Shown here piece after piece: positions 47,230 through 54,599 of a stretch of 64,000 nucleotides of DNA. Position 1 is the stretch's first letter, and every line of letters begins with the position of its first letter. Source of the DNA: CAVTSA01 sp963790575 (lineage in GTDB: Bacteria > Chloroflexota > Dormibacteria > Dormibacterales > Dormibacteraceae); assembly GCA_963790575.1 (NCBI GenBank), contig CAWBPD010000012.1, positions 310,001-374,000 on the forward strand, read 5' to 3'. The position numbers and the translations under genes are program-made. Below the pieces are notes generated by a model. That model saw only the letters and a list, made by a program, of their open reading frames with translations. It had not been told where the DNA came from and searched no databases.

Positions 47230-48507
47230 ATGACCCTCGCCGACGACCGGATGCTGCACGAACTGCCCGGGGGGGCGCGCCTCCTCACCGCACCGCTTCC
47301 GGCGCGGGCGTCGGCAAGCGTGGTGCTCATGTTCGGCGTCGGGTCCCGGTTCGAGGAGGACCGGATCGGCGGGATCTCCCACTTCATCGAACACCTGGCG
47401 TTCAAGGGCACGCGCCGGCGTCCGAGCTCGAAGGCGATCGCGGAGGCGATCGAGGGTGTGGGCGGAGTCATGAACGCCTCCACCGACAAGGAGGTGACCG
47501 TCTACTGGACTCGGGTGCCGTCCGACCGGCTGGAGCTGGCCATCGACGTGCTCGGTGACATCGTGTCCCATTCGCGTCTCGCCCCCGCCGATGTAGAGCG
47601 CGAGCGGATGGTGATCCTGGAAGAGCTGAAGATGTACCTGGACCAGCCCCAGGACTACGTGCACAGCCTGTTTGAGGCGGTCATGTGGCCGGGTCATGCA
47701 CTGGGGCGGGACATCATCGGCACCGTGGAGTCGGTCTCCGGCGTCACCCGGGATGACTTGGTGGAGTACGTCGCCGCGCACTACCGGCCGCGCAACCTGG
47801 TCGCCGGCGTCGCGGGCGGCATCGACCCCGAGGACGCGCTGCGCCTGATGGGTACCCACATCAAGCTGCCGCGTGCCGCCGCCGCGTCGAATCATCAGAT
47901 CACGCCGGGTCCGCTGGCCACCTCCAACGTCCACCTGCTGCGGAAGGACACGGAGCAGGCGCACGTGTGTCTGGGCGCGCGCGGGCTCTCCTACCTGGAC
48001 GACGATCGATACGTGCTGGACCTCGTCACGACGGTGCTGGGAGAGGGCATGTCCTCCCGTCTGTTCCTGGAGATCCGCGAGCAGCGCGGGCTCGCCTATG
48101 ACGTGCATGCCTACACGCAGAAGCACCGCGACGCCGGGTACTTCGGCGTCTACATGGGCGTGGATCCCTCAAAGGCGGAAGAAGCGGTTTCGGCGACGGT
48201 GGTGGAGCTACGGCGGATGGCTCAGGACCTGGTGCCAGAAGAGGAGCTGACCAAGGCCAAGGAGTTCGTGAAAGGACGGCTCCGGCTTGGCCTCGAGGGC
48301 ACCAACGCACTGGCCAGCTGGCTCTGCCAGCAGGTTCTGTTGACCGACCGCATCCTTTCCGTCGACGAGGTGGTGGCCAAGGTCGATGCCGTGACCGCCG
48401 AGGATGTGCGCCGGGTGGCTGGGCAGGTCCTGGGCGGCCCACTGCAGGGTGCTGTGATCGGTCCTTTCCCGAAAGACGCGCCGTTCCGGAGCGCGATCGC
48501 CAACTGA
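47230..48507 (+). CDS. M16-family zinc metallopeptidase (pitrilysin/processing-peptidase-like)
   Basis: A 425-residue protease. The inverted zinc motif HxxEH is in ISHFIEHLAFKGT near residue 55, with the downstream glutamate in ERERMVILEEL. The C-terminal half contains REQRGLAYDVHAYT, the usual RxxxGLxY substrate loop. The length fits the single-chain processing-peptidase branch (YmxG/PqqL-like), which is cytoplasmic and may dimerise. The start at ATG 47230 is set by TATACT 8 nt before. It converges on lepB with a 25-bp gap. Confidence 0.9.
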   Translation: MTLADDRMLHELPGGARLLTAPLPARASASVVLMFGVGSRFEEDRIGGISHFIEHLAFKGTRRRPSSKAIAEAIEGVGGVMNASTDKEVTVYWTRVPSDRLELAIDVLGDIVSHSRLAPADVERERMVILEELKMYLDQPQDYVHSLFEAVMWPGHALGRDIIGTVESVSGVTRDDLVEYVAAHYRPRNLVAGVAGGIDPEDALRLMGTHIKLPRAAAASNHQITPGPLATSNVHLLRKDTEQAHVCLGARGLSYLDDDRYVLDLVTTVLGEGMSSRLFLEIREQRGLAYDVHAYTQKHRDAGYFGVYMGVDPSKAEEAVSATVVELRRMAQDLVPEEELTKAKEFVKGRLRLGLEGTNALASWLCQQVLLTDRILSVDEVVAKVDAVTAEDVRRVAGQVLGGPLQGAVIGPFPKDAPFRSAIAN

Positions 48508-48532
48508 CCTGCGCCGGTCGCCCGGCTTCGGG

Positions 48533-49147
48533 TCAGGGGGATCCGGCGAGAGCGGTTGTACAGCCCGCTGAGGCGGCGCTGGTGGAGTCCGTCAGGTGTC
48601 CTCGCTGCGGATCCACCAGACCGAAGCTGTTGAACGGGAAGATGCGCAGCCAGGCCTCAGCCAGGATGCTGCTCCGCTGCACCGGTCCGAAGATCCGGGA
48701 ATCCTCGGATACGTTGCGGTTATCTCCCATCACGAAGTACTGGGTGGAGCTGAGATGGTAGGGCTGACCATCGGCGGGCCAGTTCGCGTTCACACTCCAG
48801 GCTCCGTCCACCCCTGGCCGCAGATACGGCTCGCAGAGGACCTTGCCGTCGATGTACACCGTCCCCTCCCTGATCAAGACCGTCTCGCCGGGAAGCGCGA
48901 CCACCCGCTTGATGAGGTCCGTCTTGGAGTCGTAAGGGGATTGCAGGATGACGACGTCCCCGCGGCCCGGACTCCGGAAGTAGTACGGGAACTTGAGCGC
49001 GATCAGATAGTTGTTGTTGACGACAGTGGGATACATCGACGGCCCGGAGACGGTGACGGGTTCGATCGCCAGGTGAATGATCAAGAAGAGCACCGCGGCC
49101 AGCGCCACCACCTCGAGCAGCTCGACGAAGAGAGCCCGGGTACGCAC
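48533..49147 (-). CDS. lepB: Signal peptidase I
   Basis: A 204-residue membrane protease that removes signal peptides of exported proteins. One N-terminal membrane segment (VALAAVLFLIIHLAI) is followed by VSGPSMYPTV with the catalytic serine, IKRVVALPGETV with the catalytic lysine, and YFVMGDNRNVSEDSRIFG. A short C-terminal tail extends past the domain (GHLTDSTSAASAG). The GTG start has TATGGT 8 nt upstream on the minus strand. A parS site lies about 150 bp upstream. Confidence 0.94.
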   Translation of the reverse strand: MRTRALFVELLEVVALAAVLFLIIHLAIEPVTVSGPSMYPTVVNNNYLIALKFPYYFRSPGRGDVVILQSPYDSKTDLIKRVVALPGETVLIREGTVYIDGKVLCEPYLRPGVDGAWSVNANWPADGQPYHLSSTQYFVMGDNRNVSEDSRIFGPVQRSSILAEAWLRIFPFNSFGLVDPQRGHLTDSTSAASAGCTTALAGSP

Positions 49148-49155
49148 GTCGGATG

Positions 49156-49161
49156 ACCATA
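49156..49161 (-). promoter_or_regulatory. -10 element TATGGT, leaderless type, for lepB
   Basis: On the minus strand TATGGT is followed by 8 nt and the GTG at 49147. Confidence 0.5.
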
Positions 49162-49299
49162 ACGGGTACGCGGGGTGACTTGCCCGGCCAATCTCGTCGG
49201 GCGTGGGGCTGTGAGCGGGCCGCGCAGGTGGCGGAGGGGCGCCTCGTGTGCTCGAGACGCTGGGGTCGCTAAGAGGGAGGCCGCCGGTCGGGCGCTCGA

Positions 49300-49315
49300 T
49301 GTTTCACGTGAAACA
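49300..49315. other. parS site 1 (perfect)
   Basis: TGTTTCACGTGAAACA is identical to the consensus ParB-binding site and fully palindromic. It lies in the 227-bp gap between parB's 3' end and lepB, which holds no gene. Confidence 0.95.
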
Positions 49316-49374
49316 TCCGCGGCGGCTGGAGGTGTCCGGGCCCGACCGTCCAGGCAGGCGGTGCGGGGTCGCGT

Positions 49375-50238
49375 TCAGTCCAGCAGCCGGTCCAGGAGTG
49401 CTTGCAGCTGCTCCGGGGTCTCGTAACGGACGGTGACGCGGCCCTGAACGCCGGACCCGGTGATCTGCGCGGTGTCCCCATACACCGCACGGAGACGGTC
49501 GCGCGTCGCTCGCAGCGGGTCGGCACGCTGCTGGCGCGGTCGGGCTGACTGGGCGGCCAGGAAGTCCCGGACCCAGCGCTCGGTCTGCCGAACCGAGAGG
49601 CGCTTGGCGAGCACGATCTTGAGGCCATACTCCTGATCGTCGGCACCGGGAAGGCCGATCAGCGCTCGAGCATGCCCGGCGGAGATAGCCGCGGAGGCGG
49701 TAGCGGAAATGACCGCGGGCGTGCCCGACAATAATCGCAGTGCGTTGGTCACCGAGACCCGTGTCTTTCCCAGCCGGTTCGCCACCTCTTCATGGGTGAG
49801 GCCGTAGGTGGTGACCAGCCGTTCGATGCCTCGGGCCTCCTCGATCGGGTCCAAGTCCTCCCGCTGCAGATTCTCGATCAAGCCCAGGACCAGGCTGTCT
49901 TCTTCCTCCACCGCCCCCCGGACAATGGCGGGGACGCTGGTCATGCCGGCCTCCTGCGCGGCGCGCCAGCGGCGCTCGCCGGCGATCAGCTGGAACCCTC
50001 CTTGTACGCGCCGGACCAAGAGCGGCTGCAGCAGGCCGTGAGTGCGAATGGAATCAGCGAGTTCGCGCAGCGGCTCCGCTGCGAAGTGGCGCCGGGACTG
50101 TCCCGCCGAAGGCTGGATCTGATCGATGGACACCCATTGCGGGAAGCCCAACTCCAGGTCCGGCGCTCCTTCCGGTCCGGTCGGTATCAGCGCCTGGAGG
50201 CCGCGGCCGAGGCGCGCGCGGGTGGACGAGGGGCTCAC
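49375..50238 (-). CDS. parB: Chromosome partitioning protein ParB
   Basis: A 287-residue CTPase that binds parS and spreads to build the segregation complex. The N-terminus is RARLGRGLQALIP, then a CTP-binding segment with LLQPLLVRRVQGGFQLIAGERRWRAAQEAG (box I GERRWRA), ENLQREDLDPIEEARG (box II), and the HTH YGLTHEEVANRLGKTRVSVTNALRLL. The C-terminal dimerisation domain ends VRYETPEQLQALLDRLL. The GTG start overlaps the parA stop as GTGA. Confidence 0.96.
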   Translation of the reverse strand: MSPSSTRARLGRGLQALIPTGPEGAPDLELGFPQWVSIDQIQPSAGQSRRHFAAEPLRELADSIRTHGLLQPLLVRRVQGGFQLIAGERRWRAAQEAGMTSVPAIVRGAVEEEDSLVLGLIENLQREDLDPIEEARGIERLVTTYGLTHEEVANRLGKTRVSVTNALRLLSGTPAVISATASAAISAGHARALIGLPGADDQEYGLKIVLAKRLSVRQTERWVRDFLAAQSARPRQQRADPLRATRDRLRAVYGDTAQITGSGVQGRVTVRYETPEQLQALLDRLLD

Positions 50239-51050
50239 GGCGTGGACTCCTTCATGGACGTAGGCAGCTGGACTCGTCCGAGTAACTCTTCGGCCAGCTC
50301 GCGATAGGCCACGGCCCCGCGGCAGGAGGGGTCGTAGCGGGTGACCGGAAGCCCGTGGCTGGGGGCCTCGCTGAGACGCACGTTGCGCGGGATCAGAGTC
50401 CGAAAGACGCGCTCGGGGTAGGCTCGGCGGACCTCCTGCAAGACTTCCCAGGCGAGCGTGGTCCGGGAGTCGAACTGCGTGAGCAGGATTCCACCCAACT
50501 CTAGTCGTGGGTTCAGATTCGCCCGCACCAGCAGCTGGGTTTCGAGCAGATGGGACAAGCCCTCGAGTGCGAAATACTCGGCCTGAAGCGGCACCAACAT
50601 CAGGTCGGCCGCCGTGATCGCGTTGAGCGTGAGCAGCCCAAGCGACGGCGGGCAGTCGAGGAGGACCAACTCCACATCCTCCGGCAGCGTTGCCAACGCG
50701 TCGCGCAGGCGTGACTCCCGCCTCGGCTCTGCCGTCAGCTCGATCTCGGCCCCGGCCAGCCCGCGCTGCGAGGGGGCCACGCGAAGGCCGGGATTGGAGC
50801 ACTCGGTCAGCACCTCACCCAGCGAGGAGCCGCCGAACAGGACCTCGTAGACGCCGGCCCGCTCGCGGCCCGGGTCGATACCGAGACCACTGGTCGCGTT
50901 GCCCTGCGGATCTAGATCGACGACCACCACCGAGTGGCCGCGGTCGGCGATCGCGGCACCGGCGTTGATCACCGTCGTGGTCTTACCGACGCCGCCCTTC
51001 TGGTTGACGACGGCCAGGACGGGAGCGCGGTGGGCGGAACTACCGGACAC
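50235..51050 (-). CDS. parA: Chromosome partitioning ATPase ParA (Soj)
   Basis: A 271-residue deviant-Walker ATPase that moves ParB-parS complexes. VVNQKGGVGKTTTVINAGAAIA holds the deviant Walker A with signature lysine; VVVDLDPQGNATSGLG, LVLLDCPPSLGLLTLNA and VPLQAEYFALEGLSHL follow. The GTG start has GGAG about 6 nt upstream. A perfect 16-bp palindrome lies 10 bp before the start, and a DnaA-box-like sequence is further up. It is cotranscribed with parB; rsmG is not adjacent as it is in many genomes. Confidence 0.96.
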   Translation of the reverse strand: MSGSSAHRAPVLAVVNQKGGVGKTTTVINAGAAIADRGHSVVVVDLDPQGNATSGLGIDPGRERAGVYEVLFGGSSLGEVLTECSNPGLRVAPSQRGLAGAEIELTAEPRRESRLRDALATLPEDVELVLLDCPPSLGLLTLNAITAADLMLVPLQAEYFALEGLSHLLETQLLVRANLNPRLELGGILLTQFDSRTTLAWEVLQEVRRAYPERVFRTLIPRNVRLSEAPSHGLPVTRYDPSCRGAVAYRELAEELLGRVQLPTSMKESTP

Positions 51051-51059
51051 GCCATCTCC

Positions 51060-51075
51060 GGCAGCCCGGGCTGCC
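51060..51075. promoter_or_regulatory. Perfect palindrome GGCAGCCCGGGCTGCC upstream of parA
   Basis: It lies 10 bp before the parA start codon, just 5' to the ribosome-binding site. It could form a hairpin in the parAB leader or bind a repressor. Confidence 0.5.
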
Positions 51076-51125
51076 TCGTGATCCGCGTCCCGGCATTGAA
51101 GGTTTCAACATCTTGTACCCAATCT

Positions 51126-51263
51126 GTGGAAAGCCCCCACGATTTAGGGTGACCCGAGGGAGACCGGCGGCCCCAAGCCTACCAGTCAGCGGATCCGTGC
51201 CGTCCTCCATGGAGGGACCATGACAGGCCGCCCGCGAGCCGGCAAGGGGGGCCGTTAATTAAC
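51126..51263. promoter_or_regulatory. parA upstream region with DnaA-box-like and AT-rich palindromic sites
   Basis: The 263-bp gap 51051-51313 has no gene. It contains CTGTGGAAAG near 51129, like the repeats in oriC, and GTTAATTAAC at 51254-51263, an AT-rich palindrome unusual in this composition. AACGTGAAACGT near 51297 resembles a parS half-site. Confidence 0.4.
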
Positions 51264-51313
51264 CGGGATCTTTCACGAACGAGTCGAATCCGGTCAACGT
51301 GAAACGTGCGGCG

Positions 51314-52378
51314 TCACGACACGGGGGGCCGCGCGCCGTGCCGCGAGGCGGCAAACCACACCGCGAAGCCCGCCACGGCAGCGCCTTCCAGTGCCAGCCC
51401 GGGTCCGGCGAACACCGTGGCCAGTTGCACGGCCGTGATCGCGTTGTAGATGGCGTGGCAAAGCATGGAGGTGCTGGTGTTGGTGAAGTGCCGCAAGAGG
51501 CCGAGCCCGAAGGCAAGGATCAGGACCGCGAGTTCGTCGATTGAGAAGCCGTACTGCGTATGCAGGAGTGCGAAGACGACGGCGGTCCAGATCAGACCCA
51601 GCCGCGGCTGCAACGCGCCACGGAAGAGAATCTCCTCACAAATCGCGGGCACGAGCGCGATGGTCACGATCCCAAGCGGCGTGTCCACCCCCCGGTAGAG
51701 CTGGCTGGTGGCCGAGCCCACGCGTGCTGCGACGTCGGGGGTCAGCCAGCGCTGAGCCACCTCGGCGCCGAGTCCGAAGGCATAAAAGGCCCCCGCGCAG
51801 GCGATCCCGAGCAGAATTTGCCATCCCTGCGGAACCGTGAGGCCCAGGCGATCGAACACCGCTCCTGGGCGCCGGCGGAGCCCGAGTCCTACTCCCAGGA
51901 GCGCGCCCAGGAGAAAGGGAAGCTCGGTCACCACTTGATCGAGAGGTGTCTCGGGGGCGCCTGCCGCCACCGTGGCGAGGACGTTGGTGGAGATCTGGAG
52001 CCCGATCTGGCTCCCCGCCACCACCAGCGTCAGACCGAGGGCGGTCGCATCAAGTGGGCTGTCGGGGTCGATGGGGAGCACGCGTGCGGCCAGACGGCGG
52101 GCCGGCGCGAGCGCAAGGGCCGCCATCCCGAGCCCACCGGCCATGAAGCCAACCCCATAGCCCACGGTGCCGGGAACGGTGGCGAGCCCGACCAGCACCA
52201 CTGCGGCCCCCACCGCGGCGAGCAGCGCCCAGTACCAACCTGGACGATCCTGGGGCCCCCTGCCGAGTGCCGCCAGGTTCGCCAAGACGATCAGCGGCAG
52301 CGGGAGGAATCCGAGGAGCTCCCCGAGTGTCATCAGCGTCACCGGAGCCGGCTCAAGCGCCGTCGCGAACTCCGGCAC
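51314..52378 (-). CDS. CPBP-family intramembrane glutamic endopeptidase (CAAX protease-like)
   Basis: A 354-residue membrane protein with about eight or nine hydrophobic segments. The C-terminal CPBP domain carries motif 1 CEEILFRGALQPRLG (EExxxR), motif 2 ALLHTQYGF and motif 3 LCHAIYNAI, the three catalytic blocks. Such proteins process prenylated or bacteriocin-like peptides, or serve as stress or immunity factors. The GTG start has TATACT 7 nt upstream on the minus strand. It is divergent from the sigma-like gene. Confidence 0.88.
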   Translation of the reverse strand: MPEFATALEPAPVTLMTLGELLGFLPLPLIVLANLAALGRGPQDRPGWYWALLAAVGAAVVLVGLATVPGTVGYGVGFMAGGLGMAALALAPARRLAARVLPIDPDSPLDATALGLTLVVAGSQIGLQISTNVLATVAAGAPETPLDQVVTELPFLLGALLGVGLGLRRRPGAVFDRLGLTVPQGWQILLGIACAGAFYAFGLGAEVAQRWLTPDVAARVGSATSQLYRGVDTPLGIVTIALVPAICEEILFRGALQPRLGLIWTAVVFALLHTQYGFSIDELAVLILAFGLGLLRHFTNTSTSMLCHAIYNAITAVQLATVFAGPGLALEGAAVAGFAVWFAASRHGARPPVS

Positions 52379-52385
52379 GCGCGGG

Positions 52386-52391
52386 AGTATA
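52386..52391 (-). promoter_or_regulatory. -10 element TATACT, leaderless type, for the CPBP gene
   Basis: On the minus strand TATACT is followed by 7 nt and the GTG at 52378. Confidence 0.55.
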
Positions 52392-52407
52392 CGGCCGGCC
52401 TGCCACG

Positions 52408-52413
52408 TAGAAT
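52408..52413 (+). promoter_or_regulatory. -10 element TAGAAT, leaderless type, for the sigma-gcv operon
   Basis: TAGAAT is followed by 8 nt and the ATG at 52422. It is 17 bp from the opposed -10 element of the CPBP gene, so the two promoters are back to back. Confidence 0.55.
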
Positions 52414-52421
52414 GCCTTCGG

Positions 52422-53108
52422 ATGACTCGTGCCGACGATCGATCCGCGTCTTTCCACAGGAGGGGTGGGACGGCGCCGAAGACGGAAAGCCGGCGGCCTG
52501 ACGCGGCCGAGCGGAGGGAGTTGCTGGCGCGCGTGGCCCAGGGCGACCAGGGCGCTCGCGAGCGTCTGTTGGAGCAGCACCTCTACCTCGTATTGACGGT
52601 CGCCCGAGAACGCGCGCAGGGTGACGAGCAGGCGCTGTCGAGCGCCGACCTCTTTCAGGAGGGCACGATCGGCCTCCTCTCCGCCATCGACGCCTACGCC
52701 ACCGCTGGTGTGGGCGACTTCGAGAGCTTCGCGCGCTCCCGTATCGCAAGTGAGATGGCTGCCGCGGAGGCGGCGGAGGACGACGCGAGGCAGCAGAACC
52801 GCGATGCCGTAGTCGCCGCGGAGGCCTACGAGCGCGCCCAGTTCCTGTTTCGTCGGCAGCATGGACGGCAGGCAACGGTCGAAGAACTGGCCCGTCTGCT
52901 GGAGTGGAGCGAGGAACGCACCGAAGAGGTGGCGACGATGGTCGACACCGCGCGTCGCCAGCATGACGAGGATTTGCTGGACTACCTCGACGGCGAGGAC
53001 GTCAGCCCTGGCGAGGTGCAAGGTCTTTTCGACCAGCGGGCCGGGCGCGCGGGGGACGAGACCGGAGGCGACGTGGGATCGTCTGGAGCCTCCGGATCCG
53101 ATCGGTGA
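52422..53108 (+). CDS. Sigma-70-like protein lacking region 4
   Basis: A 228-residue protein. Residues about 25-115 resemble sigma region 2 (RVAQGDQGARERLLEQHLYLVLTVARERAQ, ADLFQEGTIGLLSAIDAYA, FESFARSRIASEM); about 125-175 resemble region 3 (RAQFLFRRQHGRQATVEELARLLEWSEERTEEV). There is no region 4 helix-turn-helix; the end is acidic and Gly-rich (DEDLLDYLDGED, GDETGGDVGSSGASG). Without region 4 it cannot read a normal -35, so it may be a truncated sigma or a decoy. Its stop overlaps gcvT as GTGA, making it the first gene of the glycine cleavage operon. Confidence 0.8.
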   Translation: MTRADDRSASFHRRGGTAPKTESRRPDAAERRELLARVAQGDQGARERLLEQHLYLVLTVARERAQGDEQALSSADLFQEGTIGLLSAIDAYATAGVGDFESFARSRIASEMAAAEAAEDDARQQNRDAVVAAEAYERAQFLFRRQHGRQATVEELARLLEWSEERTEEVATMVDTARRQHDEDLLDYLDGEDVSPGEVQGLFDQRAGRAGDETGGDVGSSGASGSDR

Positions 53109-54199
53109 GCGAACTCAAGAGGACACCGCTTTATTCGCGCCATGTGAGCGCCGGGGGACGCCTGGTCGACTTCGCCGGGTGGGAGATGCCGCTTCAGTAC
53201 ACCAGCGTGCGTGCCGAGGAACTCGCGGTGCGGGAGCGTGCGGGCCTCTTCGACGTCTCCCACATGGGACGCTTCGAGGTGCATGGCGGGAAGGCCGGCG
53301 AATTCCTCCAGACGATGGTCACCAACGACCTCTCCCGCCTCCAGGATGGTGAGGCGCAGTACAACCTGCTCTGCGACGAGCACGCCGGCGTCCTCGACGA
53401 TCTGGTCGTCTACCGCGGTGACCCGTGGCGAGTGGTGGTCAACGCGGCCAACCTGGAGTCGGACCGGGCCTGGTTGTCCGAGCACGCCCCCCCGGGCGTT
53501 CGAGTCGAGGACCGCAGCCGCGAGCTCGCGCTGGTGGCGCTCCAGGGCCCGCAGGCGCCAACGACGCTTCCGAGCGGGAGCGTCGACCTCGACCGCCTCG
53601 GCTTTTTCGGCTGGACGGAGGGCACCGTGGCAGGTGTTCCCGAGGTCCTCATTTCGCGGAGTGGGTACACCGGGGAGGACGGTTTCGAGCTCTTCATCCC
53701 CGCCGCTCGGGTGGAGCAGGTGTGGGACGCGCTGGTCGAAGCCGGCGCGACACCAGCCGGCCTTGCGGCCAGGGACGTTCTCCGCCTGGAGGCCGGCCTG
53801 CGCCTGCATGGGAACGACATGGGCCCGGGCGTGAACCCTTACGAAGCGGGCCTCGGTTGGGTGGTGAAGCTGAAGAAGGGGGAATTCGTCGGCCGCCGCG
53901 CTCTGGCCGAGATCAGAGAACAAGGACCCGCTCGCAAGCTGGTCGGCGTCCGGGGCGAGGGCCGTACCATCCCCCGTCACGGGGAGGCGGTGGTCGACCG
54001 TCAGCGCGTCGCGCTGGGTGAGGTGACCAGCGGGACCTGGTCCTACTGGCTCAACCGGGGCATCGGGATGGCGCTGCTGAACCGGCCGGCGATTCCGCAG
54101 GACGGCCGGATCGATGTCATCCAGCGAGGCCAGCCGGCGCCGGCCGCGGTCGCGGGCCTCCCGTTCTACCGAGGTTCGGTCAAGCAGCCCGGCGCGTGA
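53105..54199 (+). CDS. gcvT: Aminomethyltransferase (glycine cleavage T protein)
   Basis: A 364-residue T protein that transfers the methylene of lipoyl-aminomethyl to tetrahydrofolate and releases ammonia. Motifs: LKRTPLYSRHVSAGGRLVDFAGWEMPLQY, GLFDVSHMGRFEV, QYNLLCDEHAGVLDDLVVYR with the catalytic aspartate, SRSGYTGEDGFELF, ARDVLRLEAGLRLHGNDM. The GTG start overlaps the sigma-like gene. gcvH, gcvPA and gcvPB follow in order, giving a complete glycine decarboxylase apart from the L protein. Confidence 0.96.
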   Translation: MSELKRTPLYSRHVSAGGRLVDFAGWEMPLQYTSVRAEELAVRERAGLFDVSHMGRFEVHGGKAGEFLQTMVTNDLSRLQDGEAQYNLLCDEHAGVLDDLVVYRGDPWRVVVNAANLESDRAWLSEHAPPGVRVEDRSRELALVALQGPQAPTTLPSGSVDLDRLGFFGWTEGTVAGVPEVLISRSGYTGEDGFELFIPAARVEQVWDALVEAGATPAGLAARDVLRLEAGLRLHGNDMGPGVNPYEAGLGWVVKLKKGEFVGRRALAEIREQGPARKLVGVRGEGRTIPRHGEAVVDRQRVALGEVTSGTWSYWLNRGIGMALLNRPAIPQDGRIDVIQRGQPAPAAVAGLPFYRGSVKQPGA

Positions 54200-54224
54200 G
54201 CGACCGGCACAGGAGGAGTCAGAC

Positions 54225-54599
54225 GTGGCCCGCTACTACACCAGGACCCATGAGTGGGTCACGGTCGGCGATGACGGGATCGCGACCGTCGGCATCACCG
54301 ACTACGCCCAGGAGCAGCTCGGCGACGTGGTCTTCGTCGAGCTCCCACAGCAGGGCAAGCTGCTGGAGGCGGGCGACGGATTCGGCACCATCGAATCCGT
54401 CAAGTCGGCGTCCGACCTCTTCTCCCCGGTGGCGGGGAGCGTCCTCGAGGTGAACCAAACGCTGGCCGACCGGCCTGAGACCGTGAATGAGGATCCATTC
54501 GGCCGCGGCTGGTTGATCAAGGTAAAGCTGAACGGCGACCTCGGGGCGGGCCTCCTCGACGAGCAGGGCTACCGGTCCGAGGTCGAGGCGCAGCGGTAG
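54225..54599 (+). CDS. gcvH: Glycine cleavage system H protein
   Basis: A 124-residue lipoyl carrier. YYTRTHEWVTVGDDGIATVGITDYAQEQLGDVVFVELP leads to the lipoylation site GTIESVKSASDL, where the lysine carries lipoate. The GTG at 54225 has AGGAGG about 8 nt upstream, which rules out the longer in-frame reading. It shuttles the aminomethyl group from the P proteins to GcvT. gcvPA starts at the very next base after its stop. Confidence 0.96.
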   Translation: MARYYTRTHEWVTVGDDGIATVGITDYAQEQLGDVVFVELPQQGKLLEAGDGFGTIESVKSASDLFSPVAGSVLEVNQTLADRPETVNEDPFGRGWLIKVKLNGDLGAGLLDEQGYRSEVEAQR

